Shown here one piece after another: positions 41,829 to 51,073 of a DNA stretch of 64,000 nt (its first letter is position 1; the number at the start of each line of letters is the position of its first letter). The notes under the pieces are model-generated. The model searched no databases. It saw only the letters and a list, made by a program, of their open reading frames with translations, and was not told where the DNA came from. This DNA is from Streptomyces scabichelini (GTDB lineage: Bacteria; Actinomycetota; Actinomycetes; Streptomycetales; Streptomycetaceae), in the NCBI RefSeq assembly GCF_011045015.1, contig NZ_JAAKZY010000007.1, positions 43,960 through 107,959 on the forward strand, written 5' to 3'. The position numbers and the translations under genes were made by a program.

Positions 41829-42854
41829 TCAGCGGGGCGGCAGGCTGGAGCGGCGTACGACGAGTTCCGGCTGGAGTACGACGCTCCGGTGCTCGTGCGG
41901 GACCGGTGCCGTCTCGGCCTCGGTCTCCTCCAGGAGGAGTTCGGCGGCGAGCGCGCCCATGGTCACGGCGGGCTGCCGTACGGAGGTGAGGGGGACGGCG
42001 GCTGCCGCCGCGAACTCGATGTCGTCGTAGCCGACGATCGCGAGGTCGTCGGGCACGGACACCCCGGCCGCGAACATCGCCTGCAGAACGCCGAGCGCGA
42101 GCAGGTCGTTGGCGCAGAAGACGGCGGTCGGGCGCTCGGCGAGGCCGAGGAGCCGCGCACCGGCGTCGCGCCCCGCGGCCACGTCGAGCCGCTCGGTGGG
42201 CAGTTCACGCAGACACTCGGCACCGAGGCCGGCCTCGGCCAGCGCGTTCAGCGCACCCGTCCGCCGGTCCCTGACCTGGTTGAGGCCGGGCGGTCCGCTC
42301 ACATACGCGATGGAGCGGTGGCCCGCGTCGACCAGATGGCGTACGGCGAGCGCTCCGCCCGCCACGTCGTCGACCGAGACCGAGCACTCGGTGGTGCCCT
42401 CGGCGACCCGGTCGACGAGCACGAACGGGATGCCGTGGCGCCGGAACGCCGCGATGTTCCGCCCGGTCGCGTCGGCGGGCGTGAACAGCACGCCCCGCAC
42501 CCGCTGCTCGGCGAAGAGCGACAGGTAGTCGGCCTCCTCGCCCGGGCTCTGTGCGCTGTTGCAGACCATCACGCCGAGCCCGGCGTCACGGGCGGCGCGC
42601 TCGGCGCCGCGGGCCACGTCCACGAAGAACGGGTTGCCCATGTCGAGGACGAGCAGGCCCATGATCCGGCTGCGCCCGGCCCGCAGCTGACGCGCCGACT
42701 CGCTGCGGACATAGCCGAGCCGGTCTATCGCGGACAGCACACGGGCACGGGTCTCGGAGGCGACCGTGTCCGGCCGGTTGATGACGTTCGAGACCGTGCC
42801 CACGGAGACTCCGGCGACGCGGGCGACATCCTTGATACCCACCGACTGGGCCAT
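41829..42854 (-). CDS. LacI-family regulator of the rhamnose genes
   Basis: A 341-residue LacI regulator. The HTH is GIKDVARVAGVSVGTVSNVI with the hinge RQLRAGRSRIMGLLV, and the rest is a periplasmic-binding-like sugar domain ending at ELVVRRSSL. It lies at the end of the minus arm of the rhamnose island, after the BNR-type gene. Two TGAA-N4-TTCA palindromes in the divergent rhamnose control region have the form of LacI operators, so it is most simply the rhamnose-responsive repressor. The effector (L-rhamnose or rhamnulose) is inferred. Confidence 0.88.
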   Translation of the reverse strand: MAQSVGIKDVARVAGVSVGTVSNVINRPDTVASETRARVLSAIDRLGYVRSESARQLRAGRSRIMGLLVLDMGNPFFVDVARGAERAARDAGLGVMVCNSAQSPGEEADYLSLFAEQRVRGVLFTPADATGRNIAAFRRHGIPFVLVDRVAEGTTECSVSVDDVAGGALAVRHLVDAGHRSIAYVSGPPGLNQVRDRRTGALNALAEAGLGAECLRELPTERLDVAAGRDAGARLLGLAERPTAVFCANDLLALGVLQAMFAAGVSVPDDLAIVGYDDIEFAAAAAVPLTSVRQPAVTMGALAAELLLEETEAETAPVPHEHRSVVLQPELVVRRSSLPPR

Positions 42855-42933
42855 CAGGCAGAGACCTCCAGGGTGACGAGGGGCGGCGGGCAGGCCTTCA
42901 CATTACCGGCGCGCCCGCCGCTGTGAGCAGCGG

Positions 42934-44367
42934 TCACGCGGGCAGCCGGAAGTCGATGACGTGGAGCGCCGAGGGCGTCGTACCGCTGGACTTCTCCTGG
43001 TACATGAACGACAGGACTCCGTCCTGCGCGATGCGCGTCTCGTCGGTCACGACCTCGCCGAAGGCGTTGAGCCCGGCGCCGTCGAACAGCAGCCTCCAGT
43101 CCGTGTGTCCGGAGGCCGCGGAAGCTCCGGCGATCCGGCCGAACGGGAAGATCGCGTACGCGTTGTTGTACTTGTCCATGACCAGCTTGGTGCGCTGACT
43201 GGAGTTCAGCGGGACCGGTATCTCGGTCTTCTGCCAGGGGCCGGAGGAGCTCTTGCGGACGAGGAAGGCACGTCCGTTGGCGGTGCGGTCGGCGACGTAG
43301 TTCGTCGTGCACTGACCGAAGCGGCCGGGTACGTAGCTGATGATGGCGTGCGGGCGGCCGGCCGAGTCGGTGAACTGGCTTTCCTGGTTCATCAGCGAGT
43401 GGTCGGGATTGAGCGGGTCCACGACGAGCCCTGCGTCGGTGACGGAAACCCTGTCGGCGCTGCCGGAGCTTCCGGTGGTGCCGACGACGGCGCCCGCGTT
43501 GTTGCGCCAGGTGCGGCCCCGGTCGTCCGAGTAGACATAGCCGGTGTCGTGGTTGGTGATGCCGCCGCCGTTGCACATCACGGCGGCGTTCTGCTCACGC
43601 CAAGTGAACATGGCGTGCAGGCGCCCGTTGCGGTCGTAGTCGATGCCGTGCAGGTACATGTTGCGGGCCGTGCTGGAGCCGTGCTCGCTGGTGTAGGTGC
43701 CGGTGGAGCTGGTCCACTCGCCGAGGTTGGTCCACCTGGTGCCGTCGTACTCGGCGAGTGCGTTGCGGCCGTTGCCGGAGACCGCCACGCGGTAGCTGAG
43801 CTGGAGCCGGCCCTCGGGCGTCGAGATGAACTGCGGGTACGTGAACTGCGAGGTGAGCGCGAGCCCGTCGAGGGTGGACTGCGGTGCGCCGAAGCGGCTC
43901 GTGGTCCAGCTCAGCCCGGCGGGGTTGTCGAGGAGCCCGGCCACGGACTTCACGTAGGTGAAGCCGTCGCTGTGAGAGTCCATGTTGAGGTGCAGCCGGC
44001 CGTCGATCTTGGAGACGCCCATGGAGATGACGTTGTGGGAGTCGTTGTACCGGAGCGTGTGGCCGACCTTGACGGTGGACCAGGTGCTCGCGCCGAGCGC
44101 ACGGCGGCCGACGACGGCGTTGCGGTCGGCGGTGTACCAGACGGCGTACTGGTAGCCCTTGTAGGTCAGCAGCCCGTTCTTCTGGAACGCGTTGTTGTTG
44201 ACCAGGCCGTCGTACGACACGAAGAAGATGGCCTGGCTGTCCAGCGTGGAGCTGCCGATGCGCGTGACCGAGGGACCGGGGTCGGCAGCCCGTGCGGCAC
44301 CGGCGCCGATGACCGGGCCGGCCACGGCACTGAGGATGGTGCCGGCCAGCAACGTGCGTCTTCTCAT
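42934..44367 (-). CDS. Secreted BNR-repeat protein, candidate rhamnose-releasing polysaccharide lyase
   Basis: A 477-residue exported protein. MRRRTLLAGTILSAVAGPV with GAGAARAAD is a signal peptide with an Arg-rich start, possibly Tat. The mature part is a beta-propeller of the BNR_4 kind: LTYKGYQYAVWYTADRNAVV, RYNDSHNVISMGV, GRLHLNMDSHSDGF and VYSDDRGRTWRNNAG (an Asp-box). The two His in SHN and DSHSD are placed like the catalytic-site His of BNR_4-type ulvan and rhamnose-glucuronate lyases (PL24/25/42), as I recall them. Being inside a rhamnose operon, it may free rhamnose-containing sugars outside the cell. A non-catalytic binding role cannot be excluded. Confidence 0.78.
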   Translation of the reverse strand: MRRRTLLAGTILSAVAGPVIGAGAARAADPGPSVTRIGSSTLDSQAIFFVSYDGLVNNNAFQKNGLLTYKGYQYAVWYTADRNAVVGRRALGASTWSTVKVGHTLRYNDSHNVISMGVSKIDGRLHLNMDSHSDGFTYVKSVAGLLDNPAGLSWTTSRFGAPQSTLDGLALTSQFTYPQFISTPEGRLQLSYRVAVSGNGRNALAEYDGTRWTNLGEWTSSTGTYTSEHGSSTARNMYLHGIDYDRNGRLHAMFTWREQNAAVMCNGGGITNHDTGYVYSDDRGRTWRNNAGAVVGTTGSSGSADRVSVTDAGLVVDPLNPDHSLMNQESQFTDSAGRPHAIISYVPGRFGQCTTNYVADRTANGRAFLVRKSSSGPWQKTEIPVPLNSSQRTKLVMDKYNNAYAIFPFGRIAGASAASGHTDWRLLFDGAGLNAFGEVVTDETRIAQDGVLSFMYQEKSSGTTPSALHVIDFRLPA

Positions 44368-44423
44368 CTCGGGGGACTCCTTTGTCGGGCGAGATCGAGC
44401 ACTTCAGTGGGAACGGTGTTCTG

Positions 44424-44747
44424 TCAGGCGAGGTGGAACACCTCGGTGAGCGGCTTCATCGCCTCGTCGGGCCGGGCGCCGTCCAGCGACTCGAAGAACG
44501 GCGCCATCTCCGCCTGCCAACGGGCGTTGACCTCCGCGGCCTCCATGCCGGCCTGGGCCGCCGCGAAGTCCTCGGTCTCCAGATAGCCGACGAGCAGGCC
44601 GTCGTCGCGCAGGAAGAGCGAGTAGTTGTGCCAGCCGGTGGCCGAGAGCGCTTCGAGCATCTCCGGCCACACGGCGGCGTGCCGCTCGCGGTACTCGGCG
44701 ATCCGGTCCTCGCGGACCTTCAGCAGAAAGCACACGCGCTGCATCAA
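44424..44747 (-). CDS. rhaM: L-rhamnose mutarotase
   Basis: A 107-residue dimeric ferredoxin-like enzyme that interconverts alpha- and beta-L-rhamnose, supplying the anomer used by the isomerase. The family signature is clear: MMQRVCFLLKVREDRIAEYR, then HAAVWPEMLEAL, GWHNYSLFLRDDGLLVGYLE, and the acidic end with EVFHLA. It starts 13 bases after the stop of the substrate-binding protein gene, within the minus rhamnose arm. Confidence 0.94.
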   Translation of the reverse strand: MMQRVCFLLKVREDRIAEYRERHAAVWPEMLEALSATGWHNYSLFLRDDGLLVGYLETEDFAAAQAGMEAAEVNARWQAEMAPFFESLDGARPDEAMKPLTEVFHLA

Positions 44748-44760
44748 GGACCCTCCGGGT

Positions 44761-45846
44761 CTAGAAGTTGAAGTCGTCGATGTTCTTCGCGTCGAACACG
44801 GTCGGCTTGCCGAGGTTGATCACGCCGTCCTTGCCGATGGTGTACTCGCCCATGTCACCGGCGGTGAACTTCTCGCCCTCCTTGCCGGTGATCTGGCCCG
44901 AGGCCAGCGCCACGGACGTACGCGCGGCCAGCTCGCCGAGCTCCGCCGGGTTCCACAGCTCGAACGCGTCGACGGTGCCGTTCTTGACGTACTTGCGCAT
45001 GTCGTTCGGGGTGCCGAGGCCCGTCAGCTTGACCTTGCCCTTGTACTTGGAGCCGGACAGGTACTGGGCGGCAGCCTTGATGCCGACGGTGGTCGGGGAG
45101 ATGATCCCCTTCAGGTTCGGGTACTCCTGGAGCAGGCCCTGGGTCTGCTGGAAGGACTTCTGGGCGTCGTCGTCACCGTAGGCGACCTTGACGAGCTTCA
45201 TGTCCTTGTACTTGGGATCCTTGAGCTCGTCCTCCATGAAGTCGATCCAGACGTTCTGGTTCGTCGCCGTCTGCGCGGCGGACAGGATCGCGATCTCACC
45301 CTTGTAGCCGATCTGTTCGGCGAGCAGCTGCACCTCGGTACGGCCCAGGTCCTCGGCGCTGGCCTGCGAGACGAAGGCGTTGCGGCAGTCGGGCTTGGTG
45401 TCGGAGTCGTAGGTGACGACCTTGATGTCGTTGCTCATGGCCTGCTTGAGCGCGGTGCACAGGGCACCCGGGTCCTGCGCGGACACGGCCATCGCGTCGA
45501 CCTGCTGCTGGGTGAGCGTGTTCACGTAACTCACCTGTCCCGCGGTGTCGGTGGCGCTGGACGGGCCGACCTCCTTGTACTTCGAGCCCAGCTCCTTGAG
45601 GGCCGCCTCGCCGCCCTTGTCGGCGGTGGTGAAGTACGGGTTGTTGACCTGCTTGGGCAGGAACCCGACGGTCAGGCCCTTCTTCAGTGCAGCGTTCGGG
45701 TCGGCCTTGCCGGCCGTGGCGGCGGCGCCGCCCTCCTTGCTGACGTCTTCCTTGGTGGTACCGCCGCCGCAGGCGGTGGCGGCGAGAGCGAGCGAGGTGA
45801 CGGCGGCGAGCGCGACGGCGCTGCGGCGGAGAGATGACTTGCGCAT
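44761..45846 (-). CDS. rhaS: Rhamnose ABC transporter substrate-binding lipoprotein
   Basis: A 361-residue periplasmic-type sugar-binding protein of the RhaS/LsrB group. The signal peptide MRKSSLRRSAVALAAVTSLA ends in a lipobox (LAATAC, Cys26 or so), anchoring it outside the membrane. Then come GLTVGFLPKQVNNPYFTTAD, NTLTQQQVDAMAVSAQDPGA and GIISPTTVGIKAAAQYLSG. It delivers L-rhamnose to the two permeases upstream. A 100-base gap with a dispersed repeat separates it from the permease gene. Confidence 0.92.
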   Translation of the reverse strand: MRKSSLRRSAVALAAVTSLALAATACGGGTTKEDVSKEGGAAATAGKADPNAALKKGLTVGFLPKQVNNPYFTTADKGGEAALKELGSKYKEVGPSSATDTAGQVSYVNTLTQQQVDAMAVSAQDPGALCTALKQAMSNDIKVVTYDSDTKPDCRNAFVSQASAEDLGRTEVQLLAEQIGYKGEIAILSAAQTATNQNVWIDFMEDELKDPKYKDMKLVKVAYGDDDAQKSFQQTQGLLQEYPNLKGIISPTTVGIKAAAQYLSGSKYKGKVKLTGLGTPNDMRKYVKNGTVDAFELWNPAELGELAARTSVALASGQITGKEGEKFTAGDMGEYTIGKDGVINLGKPTVFDAKNIDDFNF

Positions 45847-45878
45847 GAGGGGATCCTTTTGCGGAGTGGAGTGGGGTT

Positions 45879-45931
45879 GCGCCCCGTAGGGGCGCGGGGA
45901 ACTGCGCGACCAGCCACAGACGGCCCGCAGC
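45879..45931 (+). repeat. Dispersed intergenic repeat, copy 3
   Basis: GCGCCCCGTAGGGGCGC (hairpin) then GGGGAACTGCGCGACCAGCC and ACAGACGGCCCGCAGC. It lies between the permease and rhaS inside the operon, where it could attenuate or stabilise the transcript segments. Confidence 0.8.
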
Positions 45932-45946
45932 TTTCGAACGGCCCTT

Positions 45947-46933
45947 TCAGCGGAGCGCTACCGCTTTTCGGCCCGCCCTCGCGATGGAGATCTGCCGTGC
46001 GACCCGGGGGCCGAGCACGGAGACGACGAGCAGTACGCCGGTGACGACGATCTGCGACTGGGCGGAGACGTCCTGGATGCTCATCACGTTCTGCAGCGCG
46101 CCGAGCAGGAAGACTCCCGCGATCGCGCCGCCGAGCGTGCCCTTGCCTCCGTCGAAGTCGATGCCGCCGAGCAACACGGCGGCCACGACGGAGAGTTCGA
46201 GACCCGTGGCGTTGTCGAAGCGGGCGCTGGCGTAGTGCAGCGCCCAGAAGATGCCGGTGAGCGAGGCCATCAGGCCGGTCAGGGTGAACAGGATCAGCTT
46301 CTGCCGCTTCACCCGGAGGCCGGCGAACCGTGCGGCCTCCTCGCTCGCGCCGATCGCGAAGAGCGAGCGCCCGAACGGGGTGGCGTGCAGCGCGACCACG
46401 GCGATCGCGAGCAGCACGAGGAAGGGGAAGAAGGCGTACGGGATGAAGGTGTCCCCGATGCGTCCGGACGCGAAGTCCAGGTACTGGGCGGGGAAGTCGG
46501 TCACCGCGTCCGAGCCGAGCACGATCTGTGCGATGCCCCGGTAGGCGGCGAGGGTGCCGATGGTGACGGCGAGGGAGGGCAGCCCGAGCCGGGTCACCAG
46601 CAGGCCGTTGATCAGCCCGCAGACCACGCCGAGCAGCAGGCAGATCGGGATGATCGTCTCGATGGTCATGCCCTGGTTCCACAGCGCGCCCATCACGGCA
46701 CCGGACAGTCCGGCCGTGGAGGCGACCGAGAGGTCGATCTCGCCGGCCACGACGAGCAGCGTCATCGGCAGGGCGATCAGCGCGATCGGCAGGGTGTTGC
46801 CGATCAGGAACGACAGGTTGAGGGCGTTGCCGAAGCCGTCGACGGTGGTGAAGGACAGCAGCAGGACGACGATGAGGAGGGCGCCGACAACCGTGTCCCA
46901 GCGGACGGCGCGCCCGAGCAGCGAGTCAGCCAT
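45947..46933 (-). CDS. rhaQ: Rhamnose ABC transporter permease (2)
   Basis: A 328-residue permease with about 9-10 helices. The family's loop SEEAARFAGLRVKRQKLILF is present, and GEIDLSVASTAGLSGAVMG is the typical N-terminal segment of sugar permeases of this class. The first eight bases overlap the previous permease gene, implying coupled translation. With the other permease it forms the membrane channel for rhamnose. The two permeases are related but distinct. Confidence 0.9.
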   Translation of the reverse strand: MADSLLGRAVRWDTVVGALLIVVLLLSFTTVDGFGNALNLSFLIGNTLPIALIALPMTLLVVAGEIDLSVASTAGLSGAVMGALWNQGMTIETIIPICLLLGVVCGLINGLLVTRLGLPSLAVTIGTLAAYRGIAQIVLGSDAVTDFPAQYLDFASGRIGDTFIPYAFFPFLVLLAIAVVALHATPFGRSLFAIGASEEAARFAGLRVKRQKLILFTLTGLMASLTGIFWALHYASARFDNATGLELSVVAAVLLGGIDFDGGKGTLGGAIAGVFLLGALQNVMSIQDVSAQSQIVVTGVLLVVSVLGPRVARQISIARAGRKAVALR

Positions 46934-47963
46934 GGCGGGCGTTCCTCTTCTTCAGGGCGGACGCCACGCGCAGGGCGACGATGCGGTCGACCGCGATGGC
47001 GAGGATGAGCAGGATGCCGTTGATGGCGAGCACCCAGACCGAGCTGACGCCGAGGGCGGGCAGCACGCTGTTGATGGAGGTCAGCAGCAGGGCGCCGAGT
47101 GCGGCGCCGTAGACGCTGCCGGAGCCGCCGGTGAAGACGACGCCACCGACCACGACCGCGCTGACGACGGTGAGTTCGTAGCCGTTGCCGGTGCCGGAGT
47201 CGACGTTGCCGAACCGGGCCAGGTACAGCGCGCCGGCCAGACCCGTGAGGGCTCCGCAGAAGGTGTACGCGACCAGGATCCGCTTGCGTACCTGGATGCC
47301 GGCGAGCCGGGCGGCCTCGGGGTTGGAGCCGAGGGCGTACAGCTCGCGTCCGCTGCCGAAGTGCTTGAGGTAGTAGGCGGTGGCGATCAGTACGGCCAGC
47401 GCGATCAGGGCGAGATAGGGCACCGCCCAGATGCCGCCGGAGCCGAAGTCCGCGAATCCGTCGGGGAGATCGGCCGCCGTGATCTGCCGTGAGCCGACCC
47501 AGATGGAGTCGATGCCTCGGATGATGTAGAGCGTGCCGAGGGTGACGACGAGGGCGGGCACCTGGCCGAGGCTGACGAGCAGTCCGTTCAGCAGCCCGAT
47601 GCCGACACCGAGCAGGACGGCCAGGGCGATGGCCACGACGGAGTTGCCGCCGCCCTGGAGGTACGTACCGGCGGCGAAGGCGCTGATGCCGAGGGTCGAA
47701 CCGACCGACAGGTCGACGTTCCGGGTGATCACGACCAGCGACTGGCCGGTGGCGACCAGCATCAGGATCGTCGCGTTCAGCAGCAGGTCCTTGATGCCCT
47801 GTTCGGACAGGAACTCGCTGTTGCCCGCCTGGGTGACGGCGATCATCACCAGGAAGACGACCAGGATGGCGAGTTCGCGCATCTTGAAGACCCGGTCGAC
47901 AAGTCGCGTACCGCTCGACTTCTCCACTTCGGCGGGGGGCGCCGGGGGTGCGGTGACCGTCAT
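46926..47963 (-). CDS. rhaP: Rhamnose ABC transporter permease (1)
   Basis: A 345-residue permease with about 9-10 membrane helices after a polar 35-residue N-terminus. [19 protein letters not shown] and [20 protein letters not shown] are the family's conserved segments, the second being the coupling loop to the ATPase. The ATG at 47963 overlaps the ATPase stop by four bases, so a much longer upstream frame is ruled out. It pairs with the second permease downstream. Confidence 0.92.
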   Translation of the reverse strand: MTVTAPPAPPAEVEKSSGTRLVDRVFKMRELAILVVFLVMIAVTQAGNSEFLSEQGIKDLLLNATILMLVATGQSLVVITRNVDLSVGSTLGISAFAAGTYLQGGGNSVVAIALAVLLGVGIGLLNGLLVSLGQVPALVVTLGTLYIIRGIDSIWVGSRQITAADLPDGFADFGSGGIWAVPYLALIALAVLIATAYYLKHFGSGRELYALGSNPEAARLAGIQVRKRILVAYTFCGALTGLAGALYLARFGNVDSGTGNGYELTVVSAVVVGGVVFTGGSGSVYGAALGALLLTSINSVLPALGVSSVWVLAINGILLILAIAVDRIVALRVASALKKRNARHG

Positions 47964-49477
47964 GCGGCGGCCCTCCCCGTGGCAGCGGCCATCACGGTTT
48001 CCTCGGTGGCTTCGGTGCGGGGGATCTCGGCGGTGAGCCGGCCCTCGTGCATCACGAGCACGCGGTCGGCCATGCCGAGGATCTCGGGCAGGTCGGAGGA
48101 GATCATCAGGACGGCGACCCCGTCGGCGGCCAACTCGCTGAGCAGCCGGTGCACTTCGGCCTTGGTACCGACGTCGATGCCGCGTGTGGGCTCGTCGACG
48201 ATCAGTACCTTCGGGCCGGTGGCGAGCCACTTGGCGAGGACGACCTTCTGCTGGTTGCCGCCGGACAGGGTGTTCACCGTGTCGGCGATCCGGGCGTACT
48301 TGACCTGGAGCTTGACGGCCCAGTCCAGGGAGCGGCTGCGCTCGGCGCCGCGGTCCATGAGGCCCGCCTTCACGGTCGTACGCAGCCCGGTCAGACCGAT
48401 GTTGCGCTCGATGGACATGTCCATCACCAGGCCCTGGGCCCGCCGGTCCTCGGGGACGAGGGCGAGCCCGGCGGCCATGGCCATGGACGGCGCGCCGTTC
48501 GCCAGCGTCCGCCCGTCCACCTCGACCTCGCCGGCGTCCCAGCGGTCGATGCCGAAGACGGCTCGCGCCACCTCCGTACGACCGGCTCCGACGAGTCCGG
48601 CGAGACCGACGATCTCGCCGCGCCGGACGTCGAAGGAGACGTCGGTGAAGACGCCCTCGCGGGTCAGCCGGCGCACGCTCAGGGCCACCTCGCCCGCCCG
48701 TACGTCCTGCTTGGGGTACAGCTCCTCGAGATCGCGGCCGACCATGCGGCGTACGAGGTCGTCCTCGGTCATGCCGTCCAGCGGCTCGCTGGAGATCAGG
48801 GCGCCGTCGCGCAGGGTCGTGACCCGCCGGCAGATCTTGAAGATCTCTTCCAGCCGGTGAGAGATGAACAGCACCGCGGCGCCCTGCTCGCGCAGAGTAC
48901 GGACGACTCCGAAGAGACGCGCCACCTCACTGCCGGTCAGAGCGGCCGTCGGCTCGTCCATGATCAGGACGCGGGCGTCGAAGGAGAGCGCCTTGGCGAT
49001 CTCGACGATCTGCTGGTCGGCGATGGACAGGCCGCGTGCGGGGCGGTCGGGGTCGAGTTCGACGCCGAGGCGCTGCATCAGGGCCAGCGTCGCCGCGTGC
49101 GTGGCCTTGTGGTCGATGCGGCCGAGAGCGCGCCGGGGCTGGCGGCCCATGAAGATGTTCTCGGCGATCGACAGGTCGGGGAAGAGGGTGGGTTCCTGGT
49201 AGATCACGGCGATGCCCGCGTCGCGGGCGTCGGCGGGACCGTGGAAGACGGTGGGCTCGCCGTCCAGCAGCACCTGGCCGGCGTCCGGTCGGTGCACCCC
49301 GGCGAGCGTCTTGATGAGGGTCGACTTGCCCGCGCCGTTCTCTCCGGCGAGTGCGTGCACCTCGCCGGGGAACAGTTCCAGGGACACGTCCCGCAGGGCG
49401 CGTACGGCACCGAAGGACTTCGAAATGTCCTTGAGTGCCAGCACGGGGGCCGGACCCGTGTCGGACGGGTGGGTCAT
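47960..49477 (-). CDS. rhaT: Rhamnose ABC transporter ATP-binding protein (double ATPase)
   Basis: A 505-residue protein with two fused ATPase domains, as usual for sugar transporters of this class. Domain 1: Walker [11 protein letters not shown], signature [12 protein letters not shown], Walker [12 protein letters not shown]. Domain 2: [16 protein letters not shown] (degenerate Walker A), [14 protein letters not shown] and [14 protein letters not shown]. It drives rhamnose import from the cytoplasmic side. It is the first gene of the minus arm, 43 bases after an operator and about 64 bases after a promoter start region. Confidence 0.94.
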   Translation of the reverse strand: MTHPSDTGPAPVLALKDISKSFGAVRALRDVSLELFPGEVHALAGENGAGKSTLIKTLAGVHRPDAGQVLLDGEPTVFHGPADARDAGIAVIYQEPTLFPDLSIAENIFMGRQPRRALGRIDHKATHAATLALMQRLGVELDPDRPARGLSIADQQIVEIAKALSFDARVLIMDEPTAALTGSEVARLFGVVRTLREQGAAVLFISHRLEEIFKICRRVTTLRDGALISSEPLDGMTEDDLVRRMVGRDLEELYPKQDVRAGEVALSVRRLTREGVFTDVSFDVRRGEIVGLAGLVGAGRTEVARAVFGIDRWDAGEVEVDGRTLANGAPSMAMAAGLALVPEDRRAQGLVMDMSIERNIGLTGLRTTVKAGLMDRGAERSRSLDWAVKLQVKYARIADTVNTLSGGNQQKVVLAKWLATGPKVLIVDEPTRGIDVGTKAEVHRLLSELAADGVAVLMISSDLPEILGMADRVLVMHEGRLTAEIPRTEATEETVMAAATGRAAA

Positions 49478-49520
49478 TAGGGCTCCTCAGCGACGCGGGG
49501 CGGGCGGCCTCACGACGTCG

Positions 49521-49532
49521 TGAAAGGTTTCA
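49521..49532. promoter_or_regulatory. LacI-type operator TGAAAGGTTTCA (transporter arm)
   Basis: TGAA-N4-TTCA palindrome lying just downstream of the predicted transcription start of the minus arm, about nine bases in. Its form matches the second site at 49685-49696. Confidence 0.65.
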
Positions 49533-49546
49533 ACTGGATTGCCGGG

Positions 49547-49576
49547 ACGTTAGGCAGGTCACCCAGGTCACGTCAA
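49547..49576 (-). promoter_or_regulatory. Promoter of the transporter arm
   Basis: On the minus strand, TTGACG (49576-49571), an 18-base spacer and TAACGT (49552-49547). The match to a vegetative promoter is good. The operator at 49521-49532 lies directly downstream. Confidence 0.6.
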
Positions 49577-49648
49577 TGGGTCCCGGGCGAAAATTTCGAT
49601 AGCCAGAGGTCACAACCGAGTCACGGAGCGAAGTCCTTGCCGTAGGGG

Positions 49649-49677
49649 TTGACAGTCCTACGGGTGGCTCATAGCTT
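49649..49677 (+). promoter_or_regulatory. Promoter of the rhamnose catabolic arm
   Basis: TTGACA (49649-49654), a 17-base spacer and TAGCTT (49672-49677). The start point should fall near 49684, immediately before or inside the operator at 49685-49696. Confidence 0.7.
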
Positions 49678-49684
49678 CCCGTTC

Positions 49685-49696
49685 TGAATCGTTTCA
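49685..49696. promoter_or_regulatory. LacI-type operator TGAATCGTTTCA (catabolic arm)
   Basis: TGAA-N4-TTCA palindrome covering the predicted transcription start of rhaI. A bound repressor here would block initiation. It pairs with the site at 49521-49532. Confidence 0.7.
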
Positions 49697-49751
49697 GACT
49701 GATGCTCTTCACACCCATGTCATCCACACCCGAAGTCACAGGAGTCCCGAA

Positions 49752-50912
49752 GTGACCGAGCTCGCAGCGGTGAAGGCCGCCCTCAAGACCCAGGCCGTAG
49801 AGACGCCGTCATGGGCGTACGGGAATTCGGGGACCCGCTTCAAGGTGTTCGCGCAGGCCGGAGTCCCGCGCAATCCTTTCGAAAAGCTGGACGACGCGGC
49901 GAAGGTGCACGAGTTCACCGGGGCGGCGCCGAGCGTCGCGCTGCACATCCCCTGGGACAAGGTCGACGACTACGCGGCGCTGGCCAAGTACGCGCAGGAC
50001 CGTGGCGTGAAGCTCGGCACCATCAACTCCAACACTTTCCAGGACGACGACTACAAGCTCGGCAGCGTCTGCCACGCCGACGCGGTGGTGCGCCGCAAGG
50101 CTCTTGATCACTTGCTCGAGTGCGTGGACATCATGGACGCGACGGGTTCCAAGGACCTGAAGCTGTGGTTCGCGGACGGCACGAACTATCCCGGCCAGGA
50201 CGACATCCGTGAGCGCCAGGACCGGCTCGCCGAGGCGCTGGCCGCTGTCTACGAGCGGCTCGGCGACGACCAGCGGATGCTCCTGGAGTACAAGTTCTTC
50301 GAGCCCGCCTTCTACACGACGGATGTCCCGGACTGGGGTACCGCGTACGCCCACTGCCTCAAGCTCGGGCCGAAGGCCCAGGTCGTGGTGGACACCGGGC
50401 ACCACGCGCCCGGCACCAACATCGAGTTCATCGTCGCGACGCTGCTGCGTGAGGGGAAGCTCGGCGGGTTCGACTTCAACTCGCGCTTCTACGCCGACGA
50501 CGACCTCATGGTCGGGGCTGCGGATCCGTTCCAGTTGTTCCGGATCATGTACGAGGTGATCCGCGGCGGTGGGTTCTCGCCCGATGTCGCGTTCATGCTC
50601 GACCAGTGCCACAACATCGAGGCGAAGATCCCGGCGATCATCCGGTCGGTGATGAACGTGCAGGAGGCTACGGCCAAGGCGCTTCTCGTTGACCGAGATG
50701 CGCTGGGCGTCGCCCAGAGGGGCGGTGACGTTCTTGAGGCGAACGCCGTGCTCATGGATGCGTATAACACTGACGTGCGGCCGTTGCTTCGTGAGGTGCG
50801 CGAGGAGATGGGGCTCGCCCCTGACCCGGTCGCCGCGTATCGCGCCTCCGGGTGGGCCGCGAAGATCGCTGAGGAGCGGGTTGGTGGAGAGCAGGCGGGT
50901 TGGGGTGCCTGA
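49752..50912 (+). CDS. rhaI: L-rhamnose isomerase
   Basis: A 386-residue TIM-barrel isomerase that converts L-rhamnose to L-rhamnulose, of the Bacillus/Pseudomonas RhaI type. Metal-binding residues occur in LLEYKFFEPAFY (Glu), VVVDTGHHAPGTNIEFI (Asp, His) and GFDFNSRFYADDDLMVGAAD (Asp). GGAG lies seven bases before the GTG start. It is the first gene of the catabolic arm, directly after the promoter and operator. Confidence 0.95.
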   Translation: MTELAAVKAALKTQAVETPSWAYGNSGTRFKVFAQAGVPRNPFEKLDDAAKVHEFTGAAPSVALHIPWDKVDDYAALAKYAQDRGVKLGTINSNTFQDDDYKLGSVCHADAVVRRKALDHLLECVDIMDATGSKDLKLWFADGTNYPGQDDIRERQDRLAEALAAVYERLGDDQRMLLEYKFFEPAFYTTDVPDWGTAYAHCLKLGPKAQVVVDTGHHAPGTNIEFIVATLLREGKLGGFDFNSRFYADDDLMVGAADPFQLFRIMYEVIRGGGFSPDVAFMLDQCHNIEAKIPAIIRSVMNVQEATAKALLVDRDALGVAQRGGDVLEANAVLMDAYNTDVRPLLREVREEMGLAPDPVAAYRASGWAAKIAEERVGGEQAGWGA

Positions 50913-50948
50913 TCGCTGCGTTTCGTCTGCCGAGTCAGGCCCGTTGCA

Positions 50949-51006
50949 GGCTGCGGGCCGGATGTGGCTGGTCGCGCAGTTCCCCGCGCCCCTTAAGGGG
51001 CGCCCC
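50949..51006 (-). repeat. Dispersed intergenic repeat, copy 4
   Basis: GGCTGCGGGCCGG, ATGTGGCTGGTCGCGCAG, TTCCCCGCGCCCC and TTAAGGGGCGCCCC, inverted relative to copies 2, 3 and 5. It lies between rhaI and the aldolase gene, within the operon. Confidence 0.8.
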
Positions 51007-51073
51007 CCGGCACCCACGCTCCACAGGACCCCGAATACACGTACACACACATCCTGAAGGACTGATCACACCC

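Noticed and set aside
46926..48230. Permease gene starting at 48230
   Set aside because: The extra N-terminal 89 codons are antisense-like Arg/Gly-rich sequence overlapping the ATPase gene; the ATG at 47963 with the four-base overlap is correct.
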